DNA from: CAZMRW01 sp964568805
GTDB lineage: Bacteria > Pseudomonadota > Gammaproteobacteria > Methylococcales > Methylomonadaceae
Reading direction: 5' to 3'
DNA: 17,143 nucleotides
Assembly: GCA_964568805.1 (NCBI GenBank)
Contig: CAZMRW010000088.1
Span: 1-17,143, forward strand
Shown: positions 1-7,099 of the stretch, piece after piece
How positions within the stretch are numbered: the first letter of the stretch is position 1
Layout of the letters: each line of letters begins with the position of its first letter
Position numbers and translations under genes: made by a program
Notes under the pieces: model-generated
What the model was told of the DNA's origin: nothing
What the model saw: the letters and a program-made list of their open reading frames with translations, nothing else
The model's database searches: none

Positions 1-83
1 TTGACCTCTATAGCTCTAATTCCGCTCGCTTTATTTAGTTTTGCAAGTTCCTCTAAAGTCCGTTTTTTATCATATCTAATCAA
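1..83 (-). CDS. Possible N-terminal part of an unrecognised gene running off the left edge
   Basis: The minus strand is open from a TTG at 83 to the window edge. It encodes about 27 residues, rich in Lys, Leu and Glu, containing TLEELAKLNKASG. A GGAGGGCGG sequence that could act as a ribosome binding site lies upstream at 93-101. An ATG at about 92 is followed within five codons by a stop. One base less in the A run after it would join that ATG to the open frame, so this may be a frameshifted start. I do not recognise the family, and the stretch is too short to be sure it is coding. Confidence 0.2.
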   Translation of the reverse strand, partial: MIRYDKKRTLEELAKLNKASGIRAIEV

Positions 84-94
84 TTTTAGACATC

Positions 95-134
95 CGCCCT
101 CCTTTTTTCGGCAAGAAAAAAAACTGCAGGGCGG
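95..134. repeat. Inverted repeat CCGCCCT ... AGGGCGG
   Basis: A perfect 7-bp inverted repeat (95-101 and 128-134) encloses a loop rich in T on one side and A on the other. It lies between the RAYT relic and the open frame at the left edge, both on the minus strand. It could act as a terminator for the relic gene or be a leftover transposition end. The sequence does not decide between these. Confidence 0.35.
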
Positions 135-163
135 AAAAATTCCTTCCCTCGATTTCCGCTCAA

Positions 164-340
164 TTTGGGAATTGCCGAAACAATAAATCGCCAATACAGG
201 TCCGTCCTTCTTAAACTCTCTCCTCCTTCGCGAAATACATCAATTCGGTCTACTACCCGCCTAATGCCTTTATACCCGACAAGGTTGGCAAAAAAGAACC
301 CAATCATTCCAAGTAAATAAATGCGCCGGTAATCTGTCAT
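164..340 (-). pseudogene. Relic of a REP-associated tyrosine transposase (RAYT), N-terminal part only
   Basis: From the ATG at 340 the minus strand reads MTDYRRIYLLG, then GFFFANLV, VDRIDVFRE and FIVSAIPK. This follows the N-terminal 57 or so residues of the intact RAYT at 8557-9093 (MPDYRRYRIPGG, YFFTVNLLER, RYIDTLRQ, HIDAWVILPD) in order and spacing. Similarity ends exactly where the catalytic HUH motif should come, and the frame then runs into unrelated sequence to a stop at about 86. Key glycines and the motif approach are altered (LGMIG instead of IPGG). The gene is therefore truncated and inactive. The resemblance is clear in pattern but low in identity, so it is an old relic or a divergent family member. 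Confidence 0.45.
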
Positions 341-488
341 GTTTACCGCTTGTAAAGTCATTATTGTCCGAATAATACCATCAGTGGGGCACAAGATCGG
401 CTCGCTCCCCATTCCACTGTACTGATTTAGGCAGGGATCAAAATTGGGCAACCTTTTGAGGCAGAATTTTATCAGTCATAGCTTGTAA

Positions 489-517
489 TTCAAGACTGTA
501 TGTGATCACATTAAAAT
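489..517 (+). promoter_or_regulatory. Candidate promoter of the large TPR/FHA gene
   Basis: A weak -35 hexamer TTCAAG (489-494) is followed after 17 bases by TAAAAT (512-517), one mismatch from the sigma-70 -10 consensus. The transcript would begin about 20 bases upstream of the start codon at 545. The spacer contains the 12-bp palindrome annotated separately. The -35 match is poor, so this is a tentative call. Confidence 0.3.
500..511. promoter_or_regulatory. Perfect 12-bp palindrome ATGTGATCACAT in the promoter spacer, possible operator
   Basis: ATGTGATCACAT is its own reverse complement and lies between the candidate -35 and -10 of the gene at 545, a classic operator position. The half site TGTGA resembles that of CRP, but CRP sites have six bases between half sites and this one has none. 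A related TGTGATCA occurs at 4223-4230, just after the gene. Confidence 0.3.
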
Positions 518-544
518 CTTTAAGGTCACAGCCAAAGAAGGCAC

Positions 545-3500
545 ATGAACGACTTACGAAAGCGCTTGTTGCCAAACCGTCTGATCTTCACGATAAGTAA
601 GGGAAAATCAGCCATATTCGATGGGAAACTGGCGAAAAGCTATTGTCCTGCCAAAAAAGGTACGGTTCGCTTTTCGTCGCCGATACCGATTTTGCTGGGC
701 ATTTTTCTACTGCTTATTATGTTTGCACTGGCCGCTTTCCCGCAATCTAGCCGGAATGGGGCGCCCACCCCGCACGATCAGCCTGATGCCGGTTTGGCGC
801 AAATTCAGAACCTGAACGAGATCCGGGCTTTAGCGGCTGCGGCTAAGCTGGTATTTAGGGAACGCATGGAGCCATCCATCACGAAACTTACTCTCATTGA
901 TATCGGCTGGCGTGATAAAAGTACGGTCCTGAGGAACTATGTGCGACGGAGCTTTGATGACGCCATCGATGCTCTGATGGCGGAAGCAACGACTCCGGAT
1001 CGAGCCCTTGCCATACAGAATGCGTTACGCGAATTTGTGGAAACGGGTCACACGTCGGCAGCCGAAGCCATCTTTACCGAGATGCTAAAGCGAAAGACGG
1101 CAGAAGGGAAGACAGCGACCCGAGAGGCTGCCGCTGTCGCTCGCCATAGCGTTGCGCTCGTCGAGTTGCCGTCAGCGCTAGCCAAGATTATTAAACCTCC
1201 CTTCGAACCGTTTCCGTTTCCACCGCTGGGAGAAAAGGCCCTGCCAGCCTATAAGCATGCCGCGGAGCTTGACCCTGACGATGCCTGGACATGGATCATT
1301 CTCACGGTAATCGGAGGCCAGGATGTCCCGTTTGACTTTGCGATCATGAATGCAGAACGCGCTGCCTCGGCAGCCGGCGACTGGCATGCGGTTGTTACTT
1401 CAAAACAATTGTTCGGGCTAAATCGGGAATTACAGGGTCAAGTCGCCGAGGCCGATCATGCCTTATCGGAAGCCTTGGCACTGGCGCGTCAAAGAAGCGT
1501 AGCTAACCCATCCGATGCCGACTGGCAACGAGAAGTGGCAAGGAGCAAGGTTTGGATCGGCGCGATGAAGGCGAAACGGGGTGGACCAGAGGCTCGCACG
1601 GCCTATGAGGAAGCCTTAAGCATCCGAAAGGAACTGGCTGCAAACCATCCTGACAGTATGCAGAACAAAGTCGATCTTATCGCTTCCTACGAGCATCTTT
1701 TCGAGTTGTTGGTAACACAGGGACGCAAAGATGAAGCGAATACATACATAAAGGAAGCATCGCCGATTTACGATGCACTCGCCAGCCAGTCTCGATTCGA
1801 GCCGACGATTGACGCACTTAATGAAGGCGGTATCGCCATTGTCATGGCCATGGCCGGAGGACTGACCCTAATCTTCGGACTGGTGATCCTGATAGCCTAT
1901 CGACGTCGCATTGCCCGGTGGATGACAGAAGCCGCAAAGATTGCGACCATTCCCTTTAACGAACGTCCTACCTCGCCATTTTGTCCGGGCAGCGAATTCG
2001 AGGACATTCCCATAAGATTGCTGGACACTTCCGATCGTTTAAGGCGGACGCTTTATTGCTCGGAATCCATTTCTCACGCCGATAAGAGGATGCAAAAGGC
2101 AGCTTGGGTTTATGCCGCTGCCGGATTTGCTTTCTCGGCCACGGCCGCAATTCTGTGGTTCCGCCTCACCAATACCGAAATACTATTCAACCGGGCTGCA
2201 GTGATCCTCTTGGTATGGGCCTGGCCGGTATTGCTCACATTGAATCTTTTGTGGGGTCAGGACCGTCGGCGGCTCGGCCTTTTAGTGTTTGTCTACTTCG
2301 GGATTTTACTGGGTCTGTGCTGGCGCGTCGCCATGAGCGACACTTCGCCGATTCAGGTGTTCGGCCTAACCCTTTCCTCTTTTTTCCAACCGATATTTTT
2401 TTGGGGGCTTGAAGTTTTTCCGACGATCTTCCTATTGATGTTCCTCAATCGCCGCATACGCGCGATTGGGCCCGTGCTGCTGGTATTCATGATCTGTGTC
2501 AGTTTCGGTGCTGTAGGAGCAACGGTATTGGAGAGTATGCATGCTGTCTTGAAGGCTCTCGTTTCCCTGAGCCTGATGTTTGACATCTCAGTCACAATTA
2601 TGAATGGATTGGTCAAACTGACTGGCATGCTGTTGTTCGCGCCGCTCGCCTGGCTGATCATCAGCAAAATCCGGCAGCGTTACGAAACCAAGCGGTTTAG
2701 TGATCAGGTGCTTGTTTTCGACTCCATCTGGCTGTTTCAGACACTGCTGCTTTGCAGCCAATTGGCCAATAGCGCGGGATACCGAAGCTGGATAGGATTG
2801 AGTGCCTTCGGCATCTACAAATTTATCACATGGGCCGGTTTACGGCCCTTGGCGACAAAAGCTTCGCGGCAACGACCGGCTCGGCTGTTGCTGCTGAGAG
2901 TCTTCGGCTTCCAGCTGCGAACGGAAAGGTTCTTTAACATCTTGAGCGCACGCTGGCGCTATGCCGGTCCGATTCAACTCATTGCCGCACCCGATCTTGC
3001 CAGTCGTACCATTGATCCCGGCAAATTTCTCGAATTTCTGAGCGGAAAGCTGCGCCGTCGTTTCCTCACCGAACCTTCCGATCTGGAACAGCGACTTGCC
3101 AAGTTGGATGAGCGACCCGACCCCGACGGCCGCTACCGGATTAATGAATTATTCTGCGGCAAAGACACATGGCTTGAGGCGGTAAGACATCTGATGGAGC
3201 AAAGCGACCTCATTACAATGGATTTGCGGGGCTTTTCTCCGAAAAACCAGGGTTGCATTTTCGAGTTGCAAGCCCTCATCGATCTAGTCCCCATGAGAAA
3301 ATCCGTTTTGCTGGTCGATGAAACCACAAATGTCCCTTTCCTCCGGCAGACGCTAAATCAGTGCTGGGGAATAATGGCGGACGCATCGCCCAATCGGCAG
3401 GCCGCCGACCCACTTACCCTCCTGAAAGTTGGTCGGAATGAGGCCTTGGCCGTCCAGTCGTTGCTTGCGATTGCCGACCAATCATTGTTGCAGTTCATGC

Positions 3501-4162
3501 GCATGTCAGAGCCGATGACTGGTGCGTTCTCAGCAAACGTATTGTATGATAAGGGACTCCGGCACCCTTCGGGACTTCACGTAATGGATCCATGCAAGGA
3601 TGCTTCGCCCTATGGTGATGGTGAAAAAAATCTTGGAGAACAGATAGCATGTCGAGAATCCGAGGCCATTCTGTCCTCAGATATGCGAAAAACAACAATA
3701 GGAAATTCTGTCCCTAAAAGCAACCGCGAAACAAAAGCCATGCCACAGCGGACACCTTCACCACATGTCGGAGGTTACGGTGGCCAAGGCGATAAACGGT
3801 GGATCAGTGGGTTTCTCATCACCTATACATGGCACCCGCAAGGTGATCTATTCCCAGTTAGAGAAGGGAAAAACTATATTGGCGCCGGCACTGTCAATTG
3901 CGAACCCGGCGATCCCCAATGCGACATTCAAATTACCGAAGACCCGACGCTATCTTCAGCACACGCCCTTATCCTTTGCCGACAGGGCATGTTTGAGATT
4001 GTCGATCTGGAAAGTACCAACGGAACATTCATTGACGAAAAAATCATACCCATTGGGGGCATGGAACTTACCGATACGGCCGCCCTCAGAACGGGCTCCA
4101 CAATCTGGACTTTCATGAAAGTGATCTTGCCGGATAAAATAACTTACGGCAATACCCTATAG
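545..4162 (+). CDS. 1205-residue TPR / multi-pass membrane / TIR-like / FHA domain protein
   Basis: The ATG at 545 follows AAGAAGG at good spacing. Residues 1-45 are basic, then a hydrophobic helix (47-65) precedes a helical region to about 425 containing TPR-like units (ALALARQRSVANPSDADW and ARTAYEEALSIRKELAANHP are typical). A second helix (427-451) ends in YRRRIARW. About eight membrane segments follow between 519 and 767. A soluble domain begins at LLLLRVFG (781-788) and contains MDLRGFSPKNQGCIFEL (892-908), resembling the TIR-type order of a beta strand followed by a helix with a conserved glutamate (E907). After a low-complexity linker comes a C-terminal FHA domain (about 1103-1195) with NYIGAG, SSAHA (1137-1141), DLESTNGTF and N1159. 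The usual IGR arginine is alanine (A1114). The architecture suggests a membrane-anchored signalling or conflict protein. The TIR-like assignment is inference from motifs. No partner gene is adjacent, and the gene has its own upstream region. Confidence 0.8.
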   Translation: MNDLRKRLLPNRLIFTISKGKSAIFDGKLAKSYCPAKKGTVRFSSPIPILLGIFLLLIMFALAAFPQSSRNGAPTPHDQPDAGLAQIQNLNEIRALAAAAKLVFRERMEPSITKLTLIDIGWRDKSTVLRNYVRRSFDDAIDALMAEATTPDRALAIQNALREFVETGHTSAAEAIFTEMLKRKTAEGKTATREAAAVARHSVALVELPSALAKIIKPPFEPFPFPPLGEKALPAYKHAAELDPDDAWTWIILTVIGGQDVPFDFAIMNAERAASAAGDWHAVVTSKQLFGLNRELQGQVAEADHALSEALALARQRSVANPSDADWQREVARSKVWIGAMKAKRGGPEARTAYEEALSIRKELAANHPDSMQNKVDLIASYEHLFELLVTQGRKDEANTYIKEASPIYDALASQSRFEPTIDALNEGGIAIVMAMAGGLTLIFGLVILIAYRRRIARWMTEAAKIATIPFNERPTSPFCPGSEFEDIPIRLLDTSDRLRRTLYCSESISHADKRMQKAAWVYAAAGFAFSATAAILWFRLTNTEILFNRAAVILLVWAWPVLLTLNLLWGQDRRRLGLLVFVYFGILLGLCWRVAMSDTSPIQVFGLTLSSFFQPIFFWGLEVFPTIFLLMFLNRRIRAIGPVLLVFMICVSFGAVGATVLESMHAVLKALVSLSLMFDISVTIMNGLVKLTGMLLFAPLAWLIISKIRQRYETKRFSDQVLVFDSIWLFQTLLLCSQLANSAGYRSWIGLSAFGIYKFITWAGLRPLATKASRQRPARLLLLRVFGFQLRTERFFNILSARWRYAGPIQLIAAPDLASRTIDPGKFLEFLSGKLRRRFLTEPSDLEQRLAKLDERPDPDGRYRINELFCGKDTWLEAVRHLMEQSDLITMDLRGFSPKNQGCIFELQALIDLVPMRKSVLLVDETTNVPFLRQTLNQCWGIMADASPNRQAADPLTLLKVGRNEALAVQSLLAIADQSLLQFMRMSEPMTGAFSANVLYDKGLRHPSGLHVMDPCKDASPYGDGEKNLGEQIACRESEAILSSDMRKTTIGNSVPKSNRETKAMPQRTPSPHVGGYGGQGDKRWISGFLITYTWHPQGDLFPVREGKNYIGAGTVNCEPGDPQCDIQITEDPTLSSAHALILCRQGMFEIVDLESTNGTFIDEKIIPIGGMELTDTAALRTGSTIWTFMKVILPDKITYGNTL

Positions 4163-4185
4163 CATGGCAAAGTTCATACGGCACA

Positions 4186-4214
4186 ATAGGGCAAATAGCG
4201 TCACGCATTCCTCC
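4186..4214 (+). repeat. Degenerate REP-like palindrome, first of an inverted pair
   Basis: The stretch starts with the foot ATAGGGC and continues AAATAGCGTCACGCATT, a decayed version of the element at 8472-8498 (GGGCGCAATA, core, TATTGCGCC). It lies 24 bases after the FHA gene stop. With the element at 4241-4274 it forms a head-on pair, so it may also serve as a weak transcription end for that gene. Confidence 0.45.
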
Positions 4215-4240
4215 AAATGATCTGTGATCATAAACATTAT

Positions 4241-4274
4241 GGCGCCAATCACCTAACGTTTATTGCGCCCTATC
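4241..4274 (-). repeat. REP-like palindrome, second of an inverted pair
   Basis: On the minus strand this reads ATAGGGCGCAATAAACG and ends in ATTGGCGCC. It thus has the same ATAGGG foot and GGCGCAAT arm as the REPs flanking the RAYT, with one extra base in the far arm. It lies in opposite orientation to the degenerate copy at 4186-4214, 26 bases away, which is the usual arrangement of a BIME. Confidence 0.55.
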
Positions 4275-4319
4275 CGGCTTGATAAACTCATCATATACCA
4301 GCCTGAGAACTGATGCCGA

Positions 4320-4339
4320 GAGATGGGGAAGCCCATCTC
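4320..4339. other. Perfect 8-bp hairpin with 4-base loop
   Basis: GAGATGGG (4320-4327), loop GAAG, CCCATCTC (4332-4339) form a perfect stem-loop about 160 bases after the FHA gene. No T tract follows on either strand, so it is not a standard intrinsic terminator. The rest of 4340-4570 holds nothing I can identify: only short broken frames. Confidence 0.4.
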
Positions 4340-4571
4340 AGTCTAGTAGATTTGCGTGACTTGGAATACTCATATCGCGCATATCAAAGGGTTATGCTTC
4401 CAAAAAATGAGCCGAATTGGTGTTTTAGCTTCAGGAACGGGCAGAAATTCCGAAAATTCATTTTGCTTGGCCCGTTTGTGATAGCCAGATAAAGACGCGC
4501 ACAATTGAGAAAATGTTTGGAAGTGGAAACCTACAGCTAAATTGGAGGAAATCCGGTTCTCCTTGTTGATC

Positions 4572-4796
4572 CTACGAGGCTAACTCCAGATGGACCGATT
4601 TGCAAAGATAGATGCTGTCGAGGATGCTTAGATTTAGTTTATAAACCGCATCCCAGCGACTCTCGGGAATGCGCAGAGCCATAGGGTATGCCTGCGCAAG
4701 AGCCACACCGTCCGCGAACGTTGCACAATGATCCTTGCCAGGGTTAGAATTAGACCTCTCGTTCCTGACAGAAAAAAGTTGCGGTCGCCATGCCGT
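4572..4796 (-). pseudogene. Open antisense stretch, possible gene relic, family unknown
   Basis: The minus strand is open for 75 codons between stops at 4797-4799 and 4572-4574. The translated text looks protein-like in its second half (DGVALAQAYPMALRIPES, then WDAVYKLNLSILDSIYL). No credible start codon with a ribosome binding site precedes it; the first in-frame ATG lies within the protein-like part. I read it as the tail of a decayed gene of unknown family. Chance openness over this length is quite possible. Confidence 0.2.
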
Positions 4797-4876
4797 TTAC
4801 AAACCGGGCACTAAACAATCGGCTGCCATCATTGTACTCGCATAACCACTCAACCCAGGAATTAGGGGTGAACTAA

Positions 4877-5180
4877 TCTAATCCTTTATCGTGTACGGAA
4901 ACCGTCCATCATCAGTCATTCGACAAACTGAAAGTAAAAGCGAAAGATTTTTTTAAAAATATCGAATATAGCTTTGATTTTTGGGAATATTGCACTTGAC
5001 AACAAATGAACTTAGGAATCTAATCAGCCTTGTAAATCAATTCAAGGAAACTGAAGGCGAGTGCTTGGATAGATGGACTCAACTTGAGCTAAAAAATACA
5101 TTGACAAGGATATTGATAGCTTGAATTCGTTCTTGCGGTTATTCAAATCGATGCCTGATGAAGCACCAGCCACCCCTTAA
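4877..5180 (+). pseudogene. Frameshifted relic of a small protein gene
   Basis: Three successive plus-strand frames give protein-like text that connects end to end. 4922-4993 reads DKLKVKAKDFFKNIEYSFDF and then WEYCT. From 4996 a second frame gives LTTNELRNLISLVNQFKE and ECLDRWTQLELK. From the A run at 5091-5096 a third gives KYIDKDIDSLNSFLRLFKS, ending PDEAPATP before a stop at 5178-5180. Joined, these would encode roughly 85-100 residues, charged and helical, with no signal peptide. The breaks (near 4993 and at the A run) most simply mean two indels in a dead gene. The A run AAAAAAT fits a -1 slippery site in the second frame, so one break could be recoding. Family not recognised. Confidence 0.4.
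4996..5024 (+). promoter_or_regulatory. Good sigma-70-like promoter match upstream of the autotransporter gene
   Basis: A perfect -35 TTGACA (4996-5001) is followed after 17 bases by TCTAAT (5019-5024), five of six matching TATAAT. It lies inside the frameshifted relic and points at the gene starting at 5281, which would give a leader of about 250 bases. A chance match in A+T-rich DNA cannot be excluded. Confidence 0.35.
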
Positions 5181-5280
5181 AAGAGTGGTGGAATGCCATT
5201 TCCAGAATTCAACTAAACCATGACAAACAAGAAACCCGGTCCATGATAAGTTTTCAACTCATTTTTCGAGGAATGCGGCT

Positions 5281-6558
5281 ATGCCAAAATCAATTCGACG
5301 TATCTCTTATGGAATCCTGACGGCAGGATTATCGCTCGTAACCCTCGAAGCTTATGCCGCCGACCCGTGTACGGCCGTCTTCGAAGAGCTTGTCTCGAGC
5401 GAATTTAGTCTTACCCCCGCGCAAGATGATCTGAGAGCCTCATGTACGAAAGCAAATGCAAATGAACAATTGACACCCTTCCAGGCCCTTGCACAAACAA
5501 CCCTGGCGTTTTCCGTTGCAAACCAGCAATTTCGCAATGTAAAAAACCGAATGGCGCTCCTGCGCCGCGGTGATGCCAGAGGCATTAATATCAGTGGCTT
5601 GAATGGTAATTCAACCAATCAAATTTTACCCGCTTCTCTGTCCCAGCTATCGGGGCAATCAGTAGGCGGCGGAGCCAGCGGAGACGAAGACAGCCCATTC
5701 GACAAATTCGGTGTTTTCGTTAATGGCAACTTTGGCGTCGGCGATAAGGATGGTACCGATCGGGAACTCGGCTTCGAATACGATAGCCAAGGCGTAACAG
5801 CCGGCATCGATTATCGCTTTACCGATAATTTCGTCTTTGGAGGTACCTTCGGATATAACTCGATAAAATCCGATTTTGATGCGTCGAGAGGAAAACTCGA
5901 TCTGGATGGTTACAGCTTTTCGCTCTACAGCACCTACTACAACGATGATTTTTATCTCGACAGCATATTTTCCGGTGGCTGGAACGAATATGACACACGA
6001 AGAATACTGCAATTGCCCGGCCTCAATCAAACCGCATTGGGCGATACCCGTGGCAATGATTATTCCTTTAATATTACCAGCGGCTACGATTTTCATGAGC
6101 AAGGCTTGACTTATGGGCCCTATGGACGGGTCAGCTATCAAAACGTTCAGATCGACGGCTATCAGGAAAACCCGAGCAATCCGGGCGCGGCAGGTTTTGG
6201 CAGTCTTGCAACGATTGGCAAACAAAATGCCGTTTCGCTGCAAACCGCTTTAGGCGGACAGTTGTCCTATGCCATCAGCACCTCATTCGGCGTTTTGATG
6301 CCGACGGCCAGAGCGGAGTGGGTGCACGAGTTCCACGACGGCAGCCGACCGCTCAACTGGCAATTCAGCAGCGTTCCCACCCAAACGTCCTTTATCAATC
6401 TCAGCGACGGCTCTAGCCGCAACTTTGCAAACCTGGGCGCCGGCCTATCTGCAACGTTGACTCACGGCGCCTCCGCTTTCTTGTTCTATGAGGCGATGGT
6501 TGGACGGGATAACATTTCCGAGCACTCGATCAATGCCGGAGTACGTGCTGAATTTTAA
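5281..6558 (+). CDS. Small autotransporter-type outer membrane beta-barrel protein
   Basis: 425 residues. A Sec signal peptide is visible (MPKSIRRISYG, hydrophobic core, likely cut after EAYA at about residue 26). The mature N-terminus has two cysteines (C29 and C55) and a short helical region to about residue 100, ending in FRNVKNRMALLRRG. A Gly/Ser/Asn-rich linker follows (101-138). From about residue 142 to the end alternating aromatic/polar strands are typical of an autotransporter barrel (FGVFVNGNFGVGDKDG, VTAGIDYRFTDNFVFGGTFG), ending RAEF with the terminal Phe of outer membrane proteins. The passenger is only about 115 residues, much shorter than in classical autotransporters, so this may act mainly as a barrel. 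GAGGAA lies upstream of the ATG. It stands alone, preceded by gene relics and followed by a pntB scrap. Confidence 0.85.
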   Translation: MPKSIRRISYGILTAGLSLVTLEAYAADPCTAVFEELVSSEFSLTPAQDDLRASCTKANANEQLTPFQALAQTTLAFSVANQQFRNVKNRMALLRRGDARGINISGLNGNSTNQILPASLSQLSGQSVGGGASGDEDSPFDKFGVFVNGNFGVGDKDGTDRELGFEYDSQGVTAGIDYRFTDNFVFGGTFGYNSIKSDFDASRGKLDLDGYSFSLYSTYYNDDFYLDSIFSGGWNEYDTRRILQLPGLNQTALGDTRGNDYSFNITSGYDFHEQGLTYGPYGRVSYQNVQIDGYQENPSNPGAAGFGSLATIGKQNAVSLQTALGGQLSYAISTSFGVLMPTARAEWVHEFHDGSRPLNWQFSSVPTQTSFINLSDGSSRNFANLGAGLSATLTHGASAFLFYEAMVGRDNISEHSINAGVRAEF

Positions 6559-6626
6559 TTACAGGTTTTTCCCAGCGTAATAAGTGCTTCGGTATCCATG
6601 TATTTATCCAATTCACAGATACAAGG

Positions 6627-6900
6627 CACGCTCATGCCCAGCATACGGCCAATGAAATCACCAAGCTGTTGAGAGACAAAGACAAGAAAGTGCGATTCGG
6701 CATTCATCCGGTCGCAGGACGTATGCCGGTCCATATAAACGAGCTGCTGGCCGAAGCCAAAGTGCCCTACGATATCGTTTTCGAAATGGATGAAGTCAAC
6801 GAAGATTTCCCTAACGTCGATGTCACTGGAAAATACCCGGATGCTGTTCGGGAACGCCAATGTCACGCTGCAGGCGGTATTGAAGGCATTGAAGGGTTAA
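6627..6900 (+). pseudogene. pntB: 3' remnant of pntB (NAD(P) transhydrogenase subunit beta) with internal deletion
   Basis: 6630-6827 encodes AHAQHTANEITKLLRDKDKK, VRFGIHPVAGRMP and [18 protein letters not shown], the NADP-binding domain III of PntB (E. coli has VRFGIHPVAGRLPGHMN and [20 protein letters not shown]). After NVDVT the frame changes. A second frame from 6829 gives ENTRMLFGNANVTLQAVLKA, then LKG and a stop at 6898-6900, which is the normal C-terminus of PntB. About 70 codons between these blocks, including the VIGANDTVNPAA region, are gone. The N-terminal and membrane part is also missing, so this is a non-functional scrap. A working pnt operon is presumably elsewhere. It is followed at once by REP-like repeats. 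Confidence 0.8.
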
Positions 6901-6906
6901 ACCAAG

Positions 6907-6999
6907 GGTGGGTTACCCAAACGGGCATAAAAGCCGTCAGCCGTAACCCAACACATCGAAGCCGCAATGTTGGGTTACGCTATCGCTAACCCAACCTAC
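6907..6999. repeat. Cluster of REP-like palindromes built on GTTGGGTTA / TAACCCAAC
   Basis: The cleanest element is 6969-6995: GTTGGGTTA, core CGCTATCGC, TAACCCAAC, with perfect 9-bp arms. A further copy of the TAACCCAAC arm lies at 6944-6952 and makes a 12-bp inverted repeat with 6968-6979. A partial copy (GGTGGGTTACCC) lies at 6907-6918. The arm length and CGCTA core match the architecture of the GGCGCAATA family elsewhere in the window, although the arms differ. The remainder of 6559-7099 outside the pntB scrap shows nothing identifiable. Confidence 0.6.
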
Positions 7000-7099
7000 G
7001 GAACTCAGGCAGACCCCGCTTAACTTTGCGTAAGCAGTAGGACTGATGCAACTTATTAATTTTTTTCAAAATCTGAAGTGGCAGTATAGTATCACCACC

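Noticed and set aside
1..186. 61-residue plus-strand ORF at the left edge
   Set aside because: It runs antisense to the RAYT relic and the inverted repeat, has no ribosome binding site in view and looks like chance composition.
86..451. 121-residue minus-strand ORF as an intact gene
   Set aside because: Only the part from 340 to 164 resembles a protein family (RAYT). The first 37 residues and the last 26 have no such support, and the catalytic motif is missing.
501..510. CRP binding site at TGTGATCACA
   Set aside because: CRP half sites TGTGA and TCACA need six bases between them; here they abut. Kept only as an unassigned palindrome.
4410..4484. Short frame MSRIGVLASGTGRNSEN resembling the start of PurN
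   Set aside because: It closes after about 24 codons with no continuation in any frame, and the likeness is limited to a few glycines.
5659..6243. 194-residue minus-strand ORF inside the autotransporter gene
   Set aside because: It is an antisense shadow of a clear barrel-coding frame, rich in Ile, Val and Ala as expected from the complement of barrel codons.
6555..6866. 103-residue minus-strand ORF over the pntB scrap
   Set aside because: The plus strand carries unmistakable PntB sequence, so the minus frame is its shadow.
6907..7000. CRISPR array in the repeat cluster
   Set aside because: Repeats are inverted, unequal in spacing and lack regular spacers; no cas gene is present.
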